A stretch of 64,000 nt of DNA from Nothopassalora personata (Eukaryota; Ascomycota; Dothideomycetes; Mycosphaerellales; Mycosphaerellaceae). Location: NCBI GenBank assembly GCA_033816765.1, contig CM066294.1, positions 2,914,001-2,978,000 of the forward strand, read 5' to 3'. Positions within the stretch are counted from its first letter, which is position 1. Every line of letters begins with the position of its first letter. A program made the translations under genes and the position numbers. Below the pieces are notes generated by a model. The model worked only from the letters and a program-made list of their open reading frames with translations, had not been told where the DNA came from and ran no database searches. Below are positions 45,219-55,710 of this stretch, piece by piece.

Positions 45219-46614
45219 TTAGCTAGATGGAGCCTTGGAGCCATGAGCTAGGGAGCTTGATGGCCACAGAAAGTAGAGAGCACCCATTACCACAAGCAGA
45301 ACGGCTCCAAAGATCATGGCCCTGGCACGTGCTGGATGGCTCTGCTGCACGTTGCCGAGCATGAGTTGAGCATCACGGCCAAGGTTCTTGACTCCGTCGG
45401 CGCCGAGCTTGTAGTAGACGAGTCCGGCAAGAGCAATGGAGTATCCGAAGAACTGGAGAGGAGAAACTGGATCACGGAAGATGATCATCGACGCCACGAC
45501 AAGCATGATATCCTTGAGTACACCGGACAGGGTAAGCACGACGGCCGATGTTTTGCCAATCTATATTTATCAGCAAAGTCCTAACTGCGTCGACCACAAG
45601 GCTTACCAAGAAGACGACCGAAACGTTCAGAGCGAAAGCGACGGCAGCGTTGGCAATCAAAGTAATGATACCAACGCTGTAGATGTCGCTCATGCTCATC
45701 TTCGGGAGCTCAACGAAGGCAGTGAAAGCGCCATTGATGGCCGCGCAAGCCGGTGCGTAGAAGTACAGCGACACGAGTGGGTCCATCTTGAATTCTGGGG
45801 CGCTCAGAATGCGCTGCACCATGACCAGACGAACGGCCTCGAAAACGATACCGGCCAGCTGGATCAGGAAACCGACCATGACGAATTGGATCTCGCCGTA
45901 GGAGGCGATGACGACGCCAACAACAATAGCTGAGACATTGGCAAGCTTCTTTGAGTCGAACGGAGTGATGCCGAAAGCGAAGGTGGCGAGAAGTGTGACG
46001 ACAGCGTTGAGTGCCTTGAGCATCTGAATGAAGGACACACTGAGGTAAAGGTAGGCGACGTTTCCGCAGATCAAACTGAAGCTGAAGAACAGGCCGATTG
46101 GGAGGATGGCGCGGATGTATGTTTGCGAGTCCATAGGCACCTTATGCCGGGAGTCGAGTACCGTGGTGAATTTGGCCAGACCTTGGGTCACGGCGGTGGC
46201 AAAGACCATATGCCATGTGGTGAGGAACAGAGCTGTAGTTTGTCAATACATCGTTCCTCCTTTCCCGCATGTGTTTGTACTCACGAAACTCTGTAGTTCC
46301 ATGTTAGCAAGCTGTCCTGCAGCACAATTGTCACATATCGCTCACCAAACTTTGCAGTGTGAAGGACCCATTTGTTGAACAGGATGACACTGGCACTCAG
46401 CGAGATCCATAGCCTGTCGCACGGTCATAAGCTTCGTAGTCATGTCGACGGAGCAGGATTTGATGCCTTACGCGATGTAGAAGGCTGGGTGGAGGTCATT
46501 CTTGGGCTCGGGCTCGGGCTTTGGTTGAGGTAGAGCTGCTGCCTCTGCTGCGGCGCCGCCCTCGAGCTCGCGTTCCTTGTCGCCGGATATGCGCTTGTCG
46601 TCTGCGGAAGCCAT
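45219..46614 (-). CDS. Triose-phosphate/nucleotide-sugar-type transporter (TPT family, DMT superfamily)
   Basis: Five exons on the complement: 46472..46614, 46346..46413, 46285..46290, 45607..46232, 45219..45560; 394 aa. Exon 3 is a six-nucleotide microexon coding the middle of KFEFPLFLTTWHMVF, which matches the NFRYPVFLTTWH-type block of the family only if it is included. About ten TM helices follow a short Glu/Pro-rich cytosolic start. Family signatures are ILFNKWVL, VSFIQMLKALNAVVTLL and, after the last intron, IGKTSAVVLTLSGVLKDIMLV. Fungal members exchange phosphorylated sugars or nucleotide sugars across Golgi or ER membranes; the substrate is not readable from sequence. Confidence 0.92.
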
Positions 46615-47160
46615 TCTTGATTATGAATGTAATAATAATGTCGAGGACAAAGTTCGTCGGGCACTCTCTTGTTACAAGGTGTCGTCTGGCAAAAGAAGGG
46701 AGTTGCTGGCCTCACCCCTGGACAGGCATATGTGACGGATGGAGCCGTAGCCAATCGCAGCCCACAAGGGGCTTCCCCGAAATGCACGTGCTCAGTCTGA
46801 AACGTGCACCTGTCAATCTCGCGTATACTGTTACTGTAGGCTTTGCAGGTCGCGCTTTCCGCCCGTACGAAACGACATGTTCTACAAAATATCGTACGCT
46901 ACTGACCACTTGTACTGTATGCTCTATCCCACCCATCGCATGCCATCAGAACCAGCTGCAATGCAATGCATACCGCACCTGCGCTCTCCAGCATGTACGC
47001 CTTGAACGCCAGCCTAATGTCGTTTGGGGAAGATAGGAAAACCACACGCCTGTCGACGGACACCGATAACGCTGAGCTCCGCGCATGGTCTTCCAGCACG
47101 TAATCGCTCAGCCTTATGCGACATGAACAAACTCATACGGCAAATGCGCGCCTTCTTACT
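46615..47160. other. Intergenic, no feature seen
   Basis: 546 bp upstream of the TPT transporter and downstream of the next minus-strand gene. Overlapping short ORFs on the plus strand are not supported. Confidence 0.6.
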
Positions 47161-48019
47161 TCACCCATCCCCAGTCCTCCTGGTCTCTCGCCTGCGCACA
47201 GACTTGCTCTTCAGCAACCTCCTCTGCGACCGGCCCTGCATCCTGTTGCGAGTGATGTTTCCCTTCAGCATCGTTGCATATCCAACAATCTCATCCTCTC
47301 GAGCCTTCGTCTCGATGCGCCAACTCAGCACCTTCTCCTCGGCTAAGAGCTCAAACTGTGGACCCAAGGACTTTCTTGGTTTGACGATGCGGCCATGCTT
47401 GATCCTGTCTGCTCGGCGATGCGTTTCGATACCTCTTCGGGCTTGTGCAGCTCTGCCGGCTTCAAGAACTCCATTGACATGTGCAGCCTTCTCCAGGTCC
47501 ATTAGGGCTTTCCATCTCTCCATCTCCATGCCTTTTCGCCAATCTGCAAAGGCTGTCTGTTCTTGTTCTTCTTGTTTGCCGCTTCTCCGTACCGTCGGCG
47601 CCGGAGTGTCTGCTCGGGACAGCCCAAGCACATCAGAGCTGGCTCGTTCGATGCGCGTCTTCGTTTGCTGTTTCCCTTCGACCAACGCGACAGCACTGTC
47701 TTGGTGTTGATGGCTGACATGCTTTCGCTCGCCTTCCAGCTCCGCCAGTTGCTGGTCGATGTGCTTGGCTAGCGACCATCGCTCGAAGTGTTCCGTTTCG
47801 TCCGCTTCCGCAGAAGGCTGTTCATGTCCGATCGGTTGATCTGTGAAGGCGTCGAACGCGTCTGTCGGTATCGCGCTGATCCATCTTGAGATTCTGTATC
47901 TTTTGGTCGAGGGTACGTGAACGGCAGCTTCCTCGTACGCTGTCGATTGCATCCTCACCCAATGCCATTTCGTACTGTGAGTGATGGAATCTCCTGGCAG
48001 TGCCTCGTATTCTCTGCAT
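47161..48019 (-). CDS. Basic Lys/Arg/Glu-rich protein, possibly mitochondrial, unknown
   Basis: Two models. The spliced one uses exons complement(47959..48019) and complement(47161..47861) with a 97-nt GTGAGG...CAG intron and gives 253 aa starting MQRIRGTARRFHHSQ, which looks like a mitochondrial presequence. The unspliced one starts at ATG 47952 (263 aa) and lacks such a leader. I prefer the spliced model. The body is helical and highly charged, with FADWRKGMEMERWKALMDLE in the middle and an Arg-rich C-terminus (GRSQRRLLKSKSVRRRETRR), as in several organelle RNA-associated proteins. I recognise no family. It is read in the same direction as the HET-s-like gene. Confidence 0.5.
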
Positions 48020-48269
48020 TGACTTCTTCCGAAATTTCAGGTACAGTACCAACAAGGATTGCGGCAGACAAGGGTCGGAGGGCTTGCAAGGATATGATCA
48101 AAGCTTGAAATTGCTATGACGCTGGTTACACGGACTACTGTACTGTAAATAAATGGCCGCAGCCTTTCGAACCACACTTCTGAACGAATTCCTCCGGATA
48201 GTCATCGGGACATCATTATTGCCCGCACGAAAAAACCATCGCATTCCAATGGCCACATCCAAAGCACGA

Positions 48270-49130
48270 CTAATCATCGAAGATATGCTTTCCTCCACAT
48301 TGGTTCCCAAAGAAGGCTTTCGCCGTACCTGAAGTACGCACATTGTCGAATGTATGCTGATGATTGAGGATGGGACCACTGTAGCCATTGGCCACGAAAT
48401 CGCCCGCGAAGATCGAAGCACTATCCTCAGTAATCATATTGCCGAAGGAGTGACCGCTGGCCGCAGTGGAAAGCGCTGAGTCGAGATCCGAATCAACTGC
48501 TTGAGAAACTTCTTTGAGGGCAAGAACAGCTTCCTTATCTGGCGCAGAATCGGCTGTTGTGGCAAGCTCTTGCGCTTCTTGCAGTGCAAGCTGTTTTTGC
48601 TTCGGCTGGGCGCTCGGGAAGAGTTCAGTCAAAGCTTTGATACTGCTGTCCAGGTCGTCGATGAGGTCCGCCAGCTTGCCTTTGTGATGCAGAGCCCATT
48701 TTGCTTTCTGTTTCAGGGAAGTGGCTCTTTGCCGACTCAAGGCGAGCTGCCTCGTCTTGACCGTCAGACTCTCTACGGAGTCATAGCCCAGGGCATAGCC
48801 TGGCTCTGATACATTTGACTTGTAGCGGCTTGAAACCCTTTCGGCGGTAGAGAGATCATCGAGTATCTGGCCGAGGAGTTCCTCTACGGTCCGACGATCC
48901 TGTTCGCTTGCGAGCTTGACGTCCCGTGGGAGCTGAGAGGCATCGTCGACTAGCTGTACGCTTTGGCTCCAGCGGGAGAGCTTCAGGCTCAGGATGTTGA
49001 TCTTGAGGATGGCCTTTTGGTAGTCTTTGCCGAAGCTCTTGCCTGACTGGATGTAATTGAAGGCACCCATGCAGCTATCGAAGGTAGCTACAACACCCGC
49101 CACTCCGATTGCCAAACTTGCTGGATCCAT
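48270..49130 (-). CDS. HET-s/HET-S-like protein: HeLo domain plus HET-s-type amyloid (prion) region
   Basis: Single exon, 286 aa; Podospora anserina HET-s has 289. The N-terminal HeLo domain (about 1-220) is collinear with HET-s: YIQSGKSFGKDYQK against YVQLGRPFGRDYER, LSRWSQSVQL against LSRWGEAVKI, and RQRATSLKQKAKWAL against RRQKQTSLAKKTAWAL. The C-terminal region holds two pseudo-repeats: about 227-247 (HSFGNMITEDSASIFAGDF...) and about 259-279 (HTFDNVRTSGTAKAFFGNQ...). It ends GNQCGGKHIFDD, against GNEYGGKGFWDN in HET-s. In Podospora these repeats form the beta-solenoid prion, and HET-S uses the HeLo domain to insert into membranes and kill incompatible cells. The N-terminal segment MDPASLAIGVAGVVATF is hydrophobic enough to be the HET-S-like membrane helix. 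Whether this copy is toxic, prion-forming or regulatory is not readable. Confidence 0.9.
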   Translation of the reverse strand: MDPASLAIGVAGVVATFDSCMGAFNYIQSGKSFGKDYQKAILKINILSLKLSRWSQSVQLVDDASQLPRDVKLASEQDRRTVEELLGQILDDLSTAERVSSRYKSNVSEPGYALGYDSVESLTVKTRQLALSRQRATSLKQKAKWALHHKGKLADLIDDLDSSIKALTELFPSAQPKQKQLALQEAQELATTADSAPDKEAVLALKEVSQAVDSDLDSALSTAASGHSFGNMITEDSASIFAGDFVANGYSGPILNHQHTFDNVRTSGTAKAFFGNQCGGKHIFDD

Positions 49131-49496
49131 GCTGTGCTTCTGTGTGTCCTGAGGGATGATGAGCAGGGTCAGGGAAGGGGCGGGACCACCATAGCGTTAT
49201 GTATCCTGCGGCAAGGAAGTTTGTGACACCGTATTTGAGGCGATGCAAACGCCCTCGAGACGAACTTGAGGTGTGGTCTCTTCAGCTGCTGCAGGGCGTG
49301 GGGCTGTGGCTTTGTGGCTTCACGATATCTCCCCACCATAGGCCTGCGTGTTGCTTTGTTGAGCAGATACCGCGCCGCGTTTCTGACCGATTGCAAAATG
49401 ATACGCTCTGTTGGATGAGCCTTCTGTAGAAATGGCTTGGTAGTGCTGGAAGGACGAGATTCTGCAAGAATCGGCCATCATCCCTCTTGCACCTCC
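49131..49496. other. Spacer between HET-s-like gene and broken ORF
   Basis: 366 bp upstream of the HET-s-like start, presumably its promoter. No NLR fragment or repeat seen. Confidence 0.55.
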
Positions 49497-49893
49497 TCAC
49501 CTGATACAGCGCCACCACCCATCGATCTGCTGAAACTTTGCAACCCCTATGCTTTGCCTGACAACGCCAGGTGGTCTGACGGTGGCTTCGACGGTCATGA
49601 AAACACTCGCAGATCCAGCTCGTCCGTTCACTTCCGTGTACAAGTCGGGAAGACGAAGGCGTACTTCCGGGAATCCTTTTGCAATCTGTCCTTGCACCTC
49701 CAGGTGTTCCTCTAGTGTCTGCTCGACTAGGCCGCCTTGTCGGTGCTCTGAGTCTGCCTTGAAAATGTCAACCATTTGATTCCAGCCATTGGCGCATTTC
49801 AAGGAATTGCGTTCATTCAGCGATTTCAGGCAACTGTGTGCGATGCGCCTCCATGTGAGTGGCGATCGCTTTGGAAGATGGATGTTTGTTCAT
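49497..49893 (-). pseudogene. Frameshifted small ORF (NTF2/SnoaL-like appearance), unknown
   Basis: An ATG at 49893 opens a plausible 26-codon start (MNKHPSSKAIATHMEAHRTQ...) that hits TGA. Just there a second frame, shifted by one base, opens for about 110 codons and reads like a folded domain: DIFKADSEHRQGGLVEQTLE, LPDLYTEVNGRAGSASVFM and GVVRQSIGVAKFQQIDGWW. No intron could join the frames within the available distance. The most likely reading is one gene broken by a single-base indel, or a sequencing error. The compact alpha/beta pattern resembles NTF2-like proteins, but this is tentative. Confidence 0.4.
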
Positions 49894-50091
49894 TGTAAAC
49901 CTTAAATTTGAGAGAGCGATGGGAAAAGAGTGCTGGACGAAGGATCAGCTAGGCAGTTGTCAACCACCATCAGCAGGAAGCATTCCCTATATCATCGTTA
50001 AGCAAACATTAAGTAACATTATCGATTCGCGCTCATGCAGCATACCATTGAAGTCATGGTCATGCCTTCTTCGAGTAAGCCTAACAGCCTT

Positions 50092-51128
50092 TCACACATA
50101 CTCGGCGCATATCACTTTTCCTCTCGGATCCAACACCTGCCTAACAGTGACATTAGGCAGAATGTCCACCATCCACAATACATGATCCAAGGTCGTCACT
50201 CCAGCTGGGTCGCCGTCATACTTTGTAATCTCTGGACCAGGCATAGGCCAGTGGTTCATCCCATTGAACTCTGGACTCAAATTAGGACCTCCTATTGCAG
50301 CATATCGGCTGGGATCCGCTCTTTGCCATAGCGCGTACAGTCGATCGAGGTTCGTGTGGTGTAGAAAGAAGATCGGATCACCTGGCGCAAGCATTGCGTC
50401 TGCCATGACTCCACCAGTTCCAGCATGGCCAGACCAGTGTGGGCTCAATCCGTAACAGCTCATGGCAGGCCAGTAATCGGAAATCGCAAAGCACTCATCG
50501 ATGAAGCTCTGTCCGGCGTTCTGGAAATCTTTCACATTGATGGCGCGTCGCAGGCAGTATGGTTCGCCAGCTGCTGAATCGGCGTTCATAACGAGCGTGA
50601 GGTTGGCAAATCGGCCGGTCGAGATGCAGCCGCCCTCACCAGTACCATCACCTCCTACGCCGAGGTCTGCATCCCATATGGGTGATGCTCTGATGTTGTT
50701 TGCGTGCTCTGCTTCTGCCCAGTAAGGCACACCGCCCGAGAATCCGCAATGCCTTTGCAGTAATGTTTCATGAGCTTTCATGTAGTAGCGATGCCATGGC
50801 AAGAACTGTCCCACGCCGTGGATGTGATTCGATTGTCGTACGTGGGAGTACTGCAGTTCATCCCACACGGATCTTGCTCCTGGTACCCCGTACTGTGCAG
50901 GAGTGTCTATGAGACATCTCTCCGCGTCTAGATACGCGCGTTTGTTCTCAGGACTCAAGGTCGTCCTGTAGCAGGTCAGCCTTTTGTTAAGCAGGGTGCA
51001 GTCGAGACATACCATGATCGCCTTTGCAGCGGTGTAGCACAGCCTATTTCACGCTCTTCGAGCGTTGATGCGAAACACTGACCAGATATGAGAGCAAGTG
51101 ACAAAACCAGCGGTAAAATTTCATTCAT
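50092..51128 (-). CDS. Secreted tyrosinase-type copper protein
   Basis: Exons complement(51013..51128) and complement(50092..50965); 47-nt GTATGT...CAG intron; 329 aa. Residues 1-20 are a signal peptide (LPLVLSLALISG). The CuA site is HIHGVGQFLPWHRYYM with His88 and His97. The CuB site is DPIFFLHHTNLDRLYALWQ with His241 and His242. The enzyme class oxidises phenols to quinones, for example in melanin formation or detoxifying plant phenolics. The short, secreted form without the C-terminal shielding domain is typical of fungal tyrosinase-like proteins. Substrate unknown. The next upstream gene in the same direction is the SDR-like gene, 460 bp away. Confidence 0.9.
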
Positions 51129-51588
51129 GGTGTGCGAATTTGTGTTTACGGATGCAGAGGAGAGAAGCAGTGATCAGCAAACAAAACGAAGAACAGATGC
51201 TGTGCGCGTCTGCGCTGACAACGCTGCCGAATAGGCAAGCGCTGTCCCACGTTGGCGGCCAACAATGAAAATTGCACACAGAATCGTCGTGAGGCACAAG
51301 ACTGGTGGCATGGTTGTGGTACCGAACAAGTGGTCAATGAGCGGTGCTACCGGATTCGCCCTACCGCGAGCGCGGTGATGGTATGACCAAAGCGGAGACG
51401 AAGCTGTGAGTAGGCGACTGTTTGACATAACATCAGCCTGCGAAAATTTCGATAGAGGCGGAAGCATACCTCAATACAATAACCTCTGTTCACAGAAAGT
51501 ATACACGGTAGTGTTCGCTTACCCCAGTCCAGTATCGTTGAAGCTCATGTGAACGACAAGCTACACAAGCTTTTGTTGTACCGCGTGT
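51129..51588. other. Intergenic, no feature seen
   Basis: 460 bp between tandem minus-strand genes; presumably the tyrosinase promoter. Nothing else noted. Confidence 0.6.
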
Positions 51589-52424
51589 TTAAATGATTGA
51601 ACGATACGTGCCATCAGTAAGCACAGCTGAGCTGCGAATGTTCGCACTCATGTCTCCAGCCAAGAATAAGGTCACGTTGCCGACATCATACATCTTTGGT
51701 GCCGCTCTCTTGGAACCAGGCGTGCCCTTGACCTTTTCGGTGCTCATCAAGGTCTTCATGTGCGTCTTCGCTTCCTCGTACGCCTTGGCAGACTCCTGAT
51801 GCCCAGCAACTGCTTGGGCTTCATGTCCACTGTCAATGATCCCTGCCCACTACGCAGGTAGACGTCAACTCACCCTGAAGGACAACCGCGTTGCATCGGA
51901 TACCGTCGTTTACGTGTTGTCGCGCAATGTCCTGCGTAAAGTCAAGCTGTTCGGCTTTAGCTTCTGGTATTATCTACCGGCACAAGGTCACTTACAAGAC
52001 GCCTGTGCTGTTCCTCGCCTTCATCCTCGACATTACCTGGCACGTTGACTATGGTGCCCTTCTTCTGCTGCGCCATGACTTGTCCAATCGCGTTGCTTAG
52101 CTGTCCCAGACGTATAACGTCGGACTGCCTGCCAACAATGTTCACCAATGCATCGACATTCTCCAATCCGAATTTCTCTCTCACGGCGTCAATCAACTGC
52201 TGCGGCGTCTGCTGGTCCAGAACATCGCGCTGCTCGAACTGGAAATGAGTCCCTAGTCCTGCATTCAACGAGGCATCGATTGGTATCGTATCGACGCCCA
52301 GTACAAAAGCGTTCGCCTTCAACAGCGTCTTGCTGATCACGACTCCTAATGGACTAGAAGCTGATGTTACGATGCAGATGCGGTATTGTAGGTTGATCGG
52401 GGCATCGCGGGCTATGATCGACAT
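51589..52424 (-). CDS. Short-chain dehydrogenase/reductase-like protein lacking the catalytic Tyr/Lys
   Basis: Proposed exons complement(51996..52424), complement(51874..51946) and complement(51589..51809); 240 aa. The N-terminal Rossmann strand RICIVTSASSPLGVVISKTLL replaces the usual TGxxxGIG. ALVNIVG stands for NNAG, and GTIVNVPG precedes the place where YxxxK should be. Splicing gives EEQHRRLLDFTQDIARQHVNDGIRCN instead, so the catalytic Tyr and Lys are absent. GIRCNAVVLQ and VGNVTLFLAGDMSANI are normal SDR elements of the C-terminal half. It may be a decayed or non-catalytic SDR. The second intron (64 nt) is the least certain: a nearer acceptor leaves only 31 nt. Confidence 0.62.
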
Positions 52425-54015
52425 GGTTGTCGCTGATATTGATCTGCTGCTGATTTGGGACCTGACATGAGTGGACTACACAGATGGCTTGTATATGCTG
52501 TATTGCATACTGCCATGCTAGAGTCGAGGCGTCGTGCTCTTTGACGGGCGTGCGGACGCACGATCATGGCATCGCGGGGTATTATTCAATCCTCTCCCTA
52601 CCCTGCGCTGGGCCGTTCACCACTGACAATGGTCGCATCGACATCAGTTCGAGGTAGTCCGCAGATGTGCAAGTGCAGAAGTTGGCGGAAATGGTAAGGT
52701 ATTTACTGCGAGGGAAGTCCATGTTTCCATTCTCGCCGGTAGTGAGCATGTCTGCGAACAAGATAACACTGCCGGTTATGCATCCGCATTCCACGAAAAC
52801 ATGCGAGTGATGATACAGTAGGACGATCAGTCATTAGAGCGTTATTGTCGATGGGAAAGATAGAAAGCACGGAAGTTGTAAACATGTGTACGCGAAATGA
52901 AGTCCAGTGAAACTGCCAGCGCTTAGGTGAATTCGTTCGTGTATCAAGTAATGATGAGCTTCAAATCCCGGCGCCCAGTAAGTTTGCTTAGCGAATGCGC
53001 GCATCGATGAATATTGATGGGGTGGGCCATGATTTATGCATCATCATTCTGCCAGAACCGCGTCCGCAATCTTGGCAATATACTCTAGCGTGAATCAGGT
53101 GACTAGTGGCCATGTTAGTCAGGACTTGGCACACACACACCCTATATCACACTCTTTCTGTAGCCTGATAGTCTTACACCCTGTGGCAATTCATGTGGTT
53201 ACTGATCTACCCTATTGTTTCAATCTGGAAGCTGGTACTCGTCAAATATCCTATCTACAACAGAGAAGAGCTATGCAGCAGGAAAAGAGACCGGCACATG
53301 GAGCTAGCCACAATATGCACACACAGGGTTTCCCCAACATACCCCATAGGTTCATCTGTCGTTGCAGGTGGGCATGTGCACGACGAGCATACTTCCAAAC
53401 GGGGAACCACATTCGCGTTGCATGGCCAAACGATCATGTACGCTGATCTATGCAATCTGCCGTAGTGTTGAGAGACAGACGCTAGGAGACAGATCCATCA
53501 AAGGCGATGCAACATCGGAAGACCTTCTTCAAACCTCGAGAAATACTTTCTCTAGCAAAGACAGCAATTCCAAGCGCAGCAGTAGCCAATCCTTCAAAGC
53601 GTTCCGCAAGACATCAGTGGCGCTCTACCGTCCCAAGACCACCCAAGACCTCCAAGGAAACACCTCCGCATTTTTAAGCCTCTAAAGCGCCTTGCCACAC
53701 GAGAGAGTATACCACAGGGCCGCCCAGTCAGCCAATGCTTTCAAGCTCGGCTGCTCCTTCAATGTCATCCAAGCATTGAGGCTGCAACGAGGGACGTCTA
53801 TCATCGATATCATCCGGTGCATCGTGTCTGCCATGCCCTGTCCCGCAACTCATCAGGTTGCATCGGCAATGCGTTAAAGCTATGTAAGTGCTGCCCATGG
53901 CAAGGAGTACATAATAGTAGGTCATCAGCGGAGCCGCACGCCACTCTTCTGCTTCTCGTATCCGCCGAACTACTTCCTCCTCTCCTTCCGTCTGAACCAC
54001 TAATACCAGCTCACC
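52425..54015. other. Gene-free spacer of about 1.6 kb
   Basis: No ORF with motifs, splice logic or coding bias. No transposon signature recognised. A short CACACACA run is present near 53132-53139. Confidence 0.6.
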
Positions 54016-55710
54016 ATGTCCCACAGCTCCGGACGCAGCGACGCCGACAGCCTTTCCACCAAAGAAAAAGCCGTCGAAGCCTTCGCCTACATCGAACACG
54101 TCGATAGCAAGGATGACCATCCCAAGATCAAAGGCGGCCTCTCCGCCGACGACCGAGTCTGGCTCGCCAAAATCGGCCCTAAAGAGCAGAACCGTATCTA
54201 TCACAAAGTCGACAAGCGGGTCGTACCAATGCTAGCTCTCCTCTACCTGATCGCTCACCTCGACCGAGCAAACATTGGAAACGCAAAGATCGAAGGCCTT
54301 GAGGCTAGTCTCGGCATGACTGGGAATGATTACAATATTGCTTTGGTGGTGTTCTTCATACCTTACGTCTTGTGTGAGGTGCCTAGCAATATTCTGCTTT
54401 CGAAGTTTAAGAGGCCGAGCTATTATATCGGGATTCTGGTGACGTGTTGGGGGATTGTTATGACTATATCTGGAGTTACTGAGTCCTTCGCCGGACTACT
54501 TGTCACTCGTTTCCTTATTGGAGTCTTCGAGGTGAGTTCACTTGATTTGATAAGAAGGGGGCCAGATCTGACGAATCTTAGTCCGGCTTTTTCCCAGGCG
54601 CCATCTGGCTCGTCTCAGAATGGTACCCACCTCAAAAGACCCAAACCCGCATGGCCTGCTTCTACCTCTCATCCGCCGCGTCTGGCGCTTTCTCCGGCCT
54701 CCTCGCCGCTGGCCTCGCTCAAATGGACGGGCTAGGGGGCTACGAAGGCTGGCGCTGGATCTTCATCATGGAAGGCATTGTCTCCGTCCTACTCGGAGCC
54801 CTCTGCTTCTTCGCGCTTCCAGACTCTCCCACTTCTGCCAAGTGGCTTGCCCCGGACGAGACCAAGTTCCTCGAGCTTTCGCATGTTGCCTACCGCGGTG
54901 TGAGGACGAAGGATAAGAAGAATGCCGATGGCGAGAGGAAGAGAAGGTTCAATTGGCAGGTAATCAAAGCTGTTGTGACGGATTGGCAACTTTACTTGCA
55001 GAGTATCATTTTCTGGTCCAATACGGTTCCGAATTATGGTCTCAAGTTTACGATGCCGAGCATTATTCGCAATATGGGCTTCGAGTCAACGCAAGCTCAA
55101 CTCTTGACGGCGCCTCCTTATCTCTGCGGTGCTATCGCGGCTGTGGTGTCAGCACTGGTGGCGGATAAACTGGCGTGGAGAATGCCCTTCATCGTGGGAC
55201 ATCAACTCCTGTTGGTGATTTCCTTCTCGGTGCTGTTCTGCTTCGCGGCGGAGATCGCCAATAACATACCACTGTGCTATGTCATGGTCTGTCTGGCTTG
55301 TGTTGGCCTCTATCCCATCATCCCGGGCAACAATTCTTGGACGATCAACAACCTTGCTGGCGCAGAGAAGAGAGCTGCTGGTATCGCTTTTATGGTCAGT
55401 CTTCTTCCTTTCTTCTACCGCACCTGACCAAATCCTGATCACCTCCCAGATCATGATCGGCAACAGCGGCGGCTTTGCCGGCTCCTTCATCTTCCTCGAG
55501 CGTGAAGCACCCCGATACGCCACCGGCTTTGGAAGCTCGCTAGGCTTCGCGACAGCAGGTATCATCGCAGCGTTGACGCTCGAGTTCTTGTATTGGAGCC
55601 ATAATAGGCGACATGAGCATTTGACCGAGCAAGAGGCGATTGCGAAGTATGGCGAGGAGCAACTCGAGAGGATGGGCGATAAGAGTCCGTTGTTCAAGTA
55701 TGCTCTGTAA
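54016..55710 (+). CDS. MFS transporter, Dal5-type anion:cation symporter
   Basis: Exons 54016..54531, 54582..55394 and 55450..55710; 529 aa. The start MSHSSGRSDADSLSTKEKA precedes a polar cytosolic tail, then KVDKRVVPMLALLYLIAHLDRANIGNAKIEG, the typical first helix of the allantoate permease family. It has twelve predicted TM helices, GVFESGFFPGAIWLVSEWYPP at the intron-1 junction, WTINNLAGAEKRAAGIAFM, and the IMIGNSGGFAGSFIF block after intron 2. The donor GTCAGT of intron 2 is less usual. Relatives import organic anions such as allantoate, nicotinate, or biotin precursors; substrate unknown. Confidence 0.92.

Noticed and set aside
51843..51873. 31-nt intron in the SDR-like gene
   Set aside because: Too short for the spliceosome; the 64-nt alternative keeps the frame.
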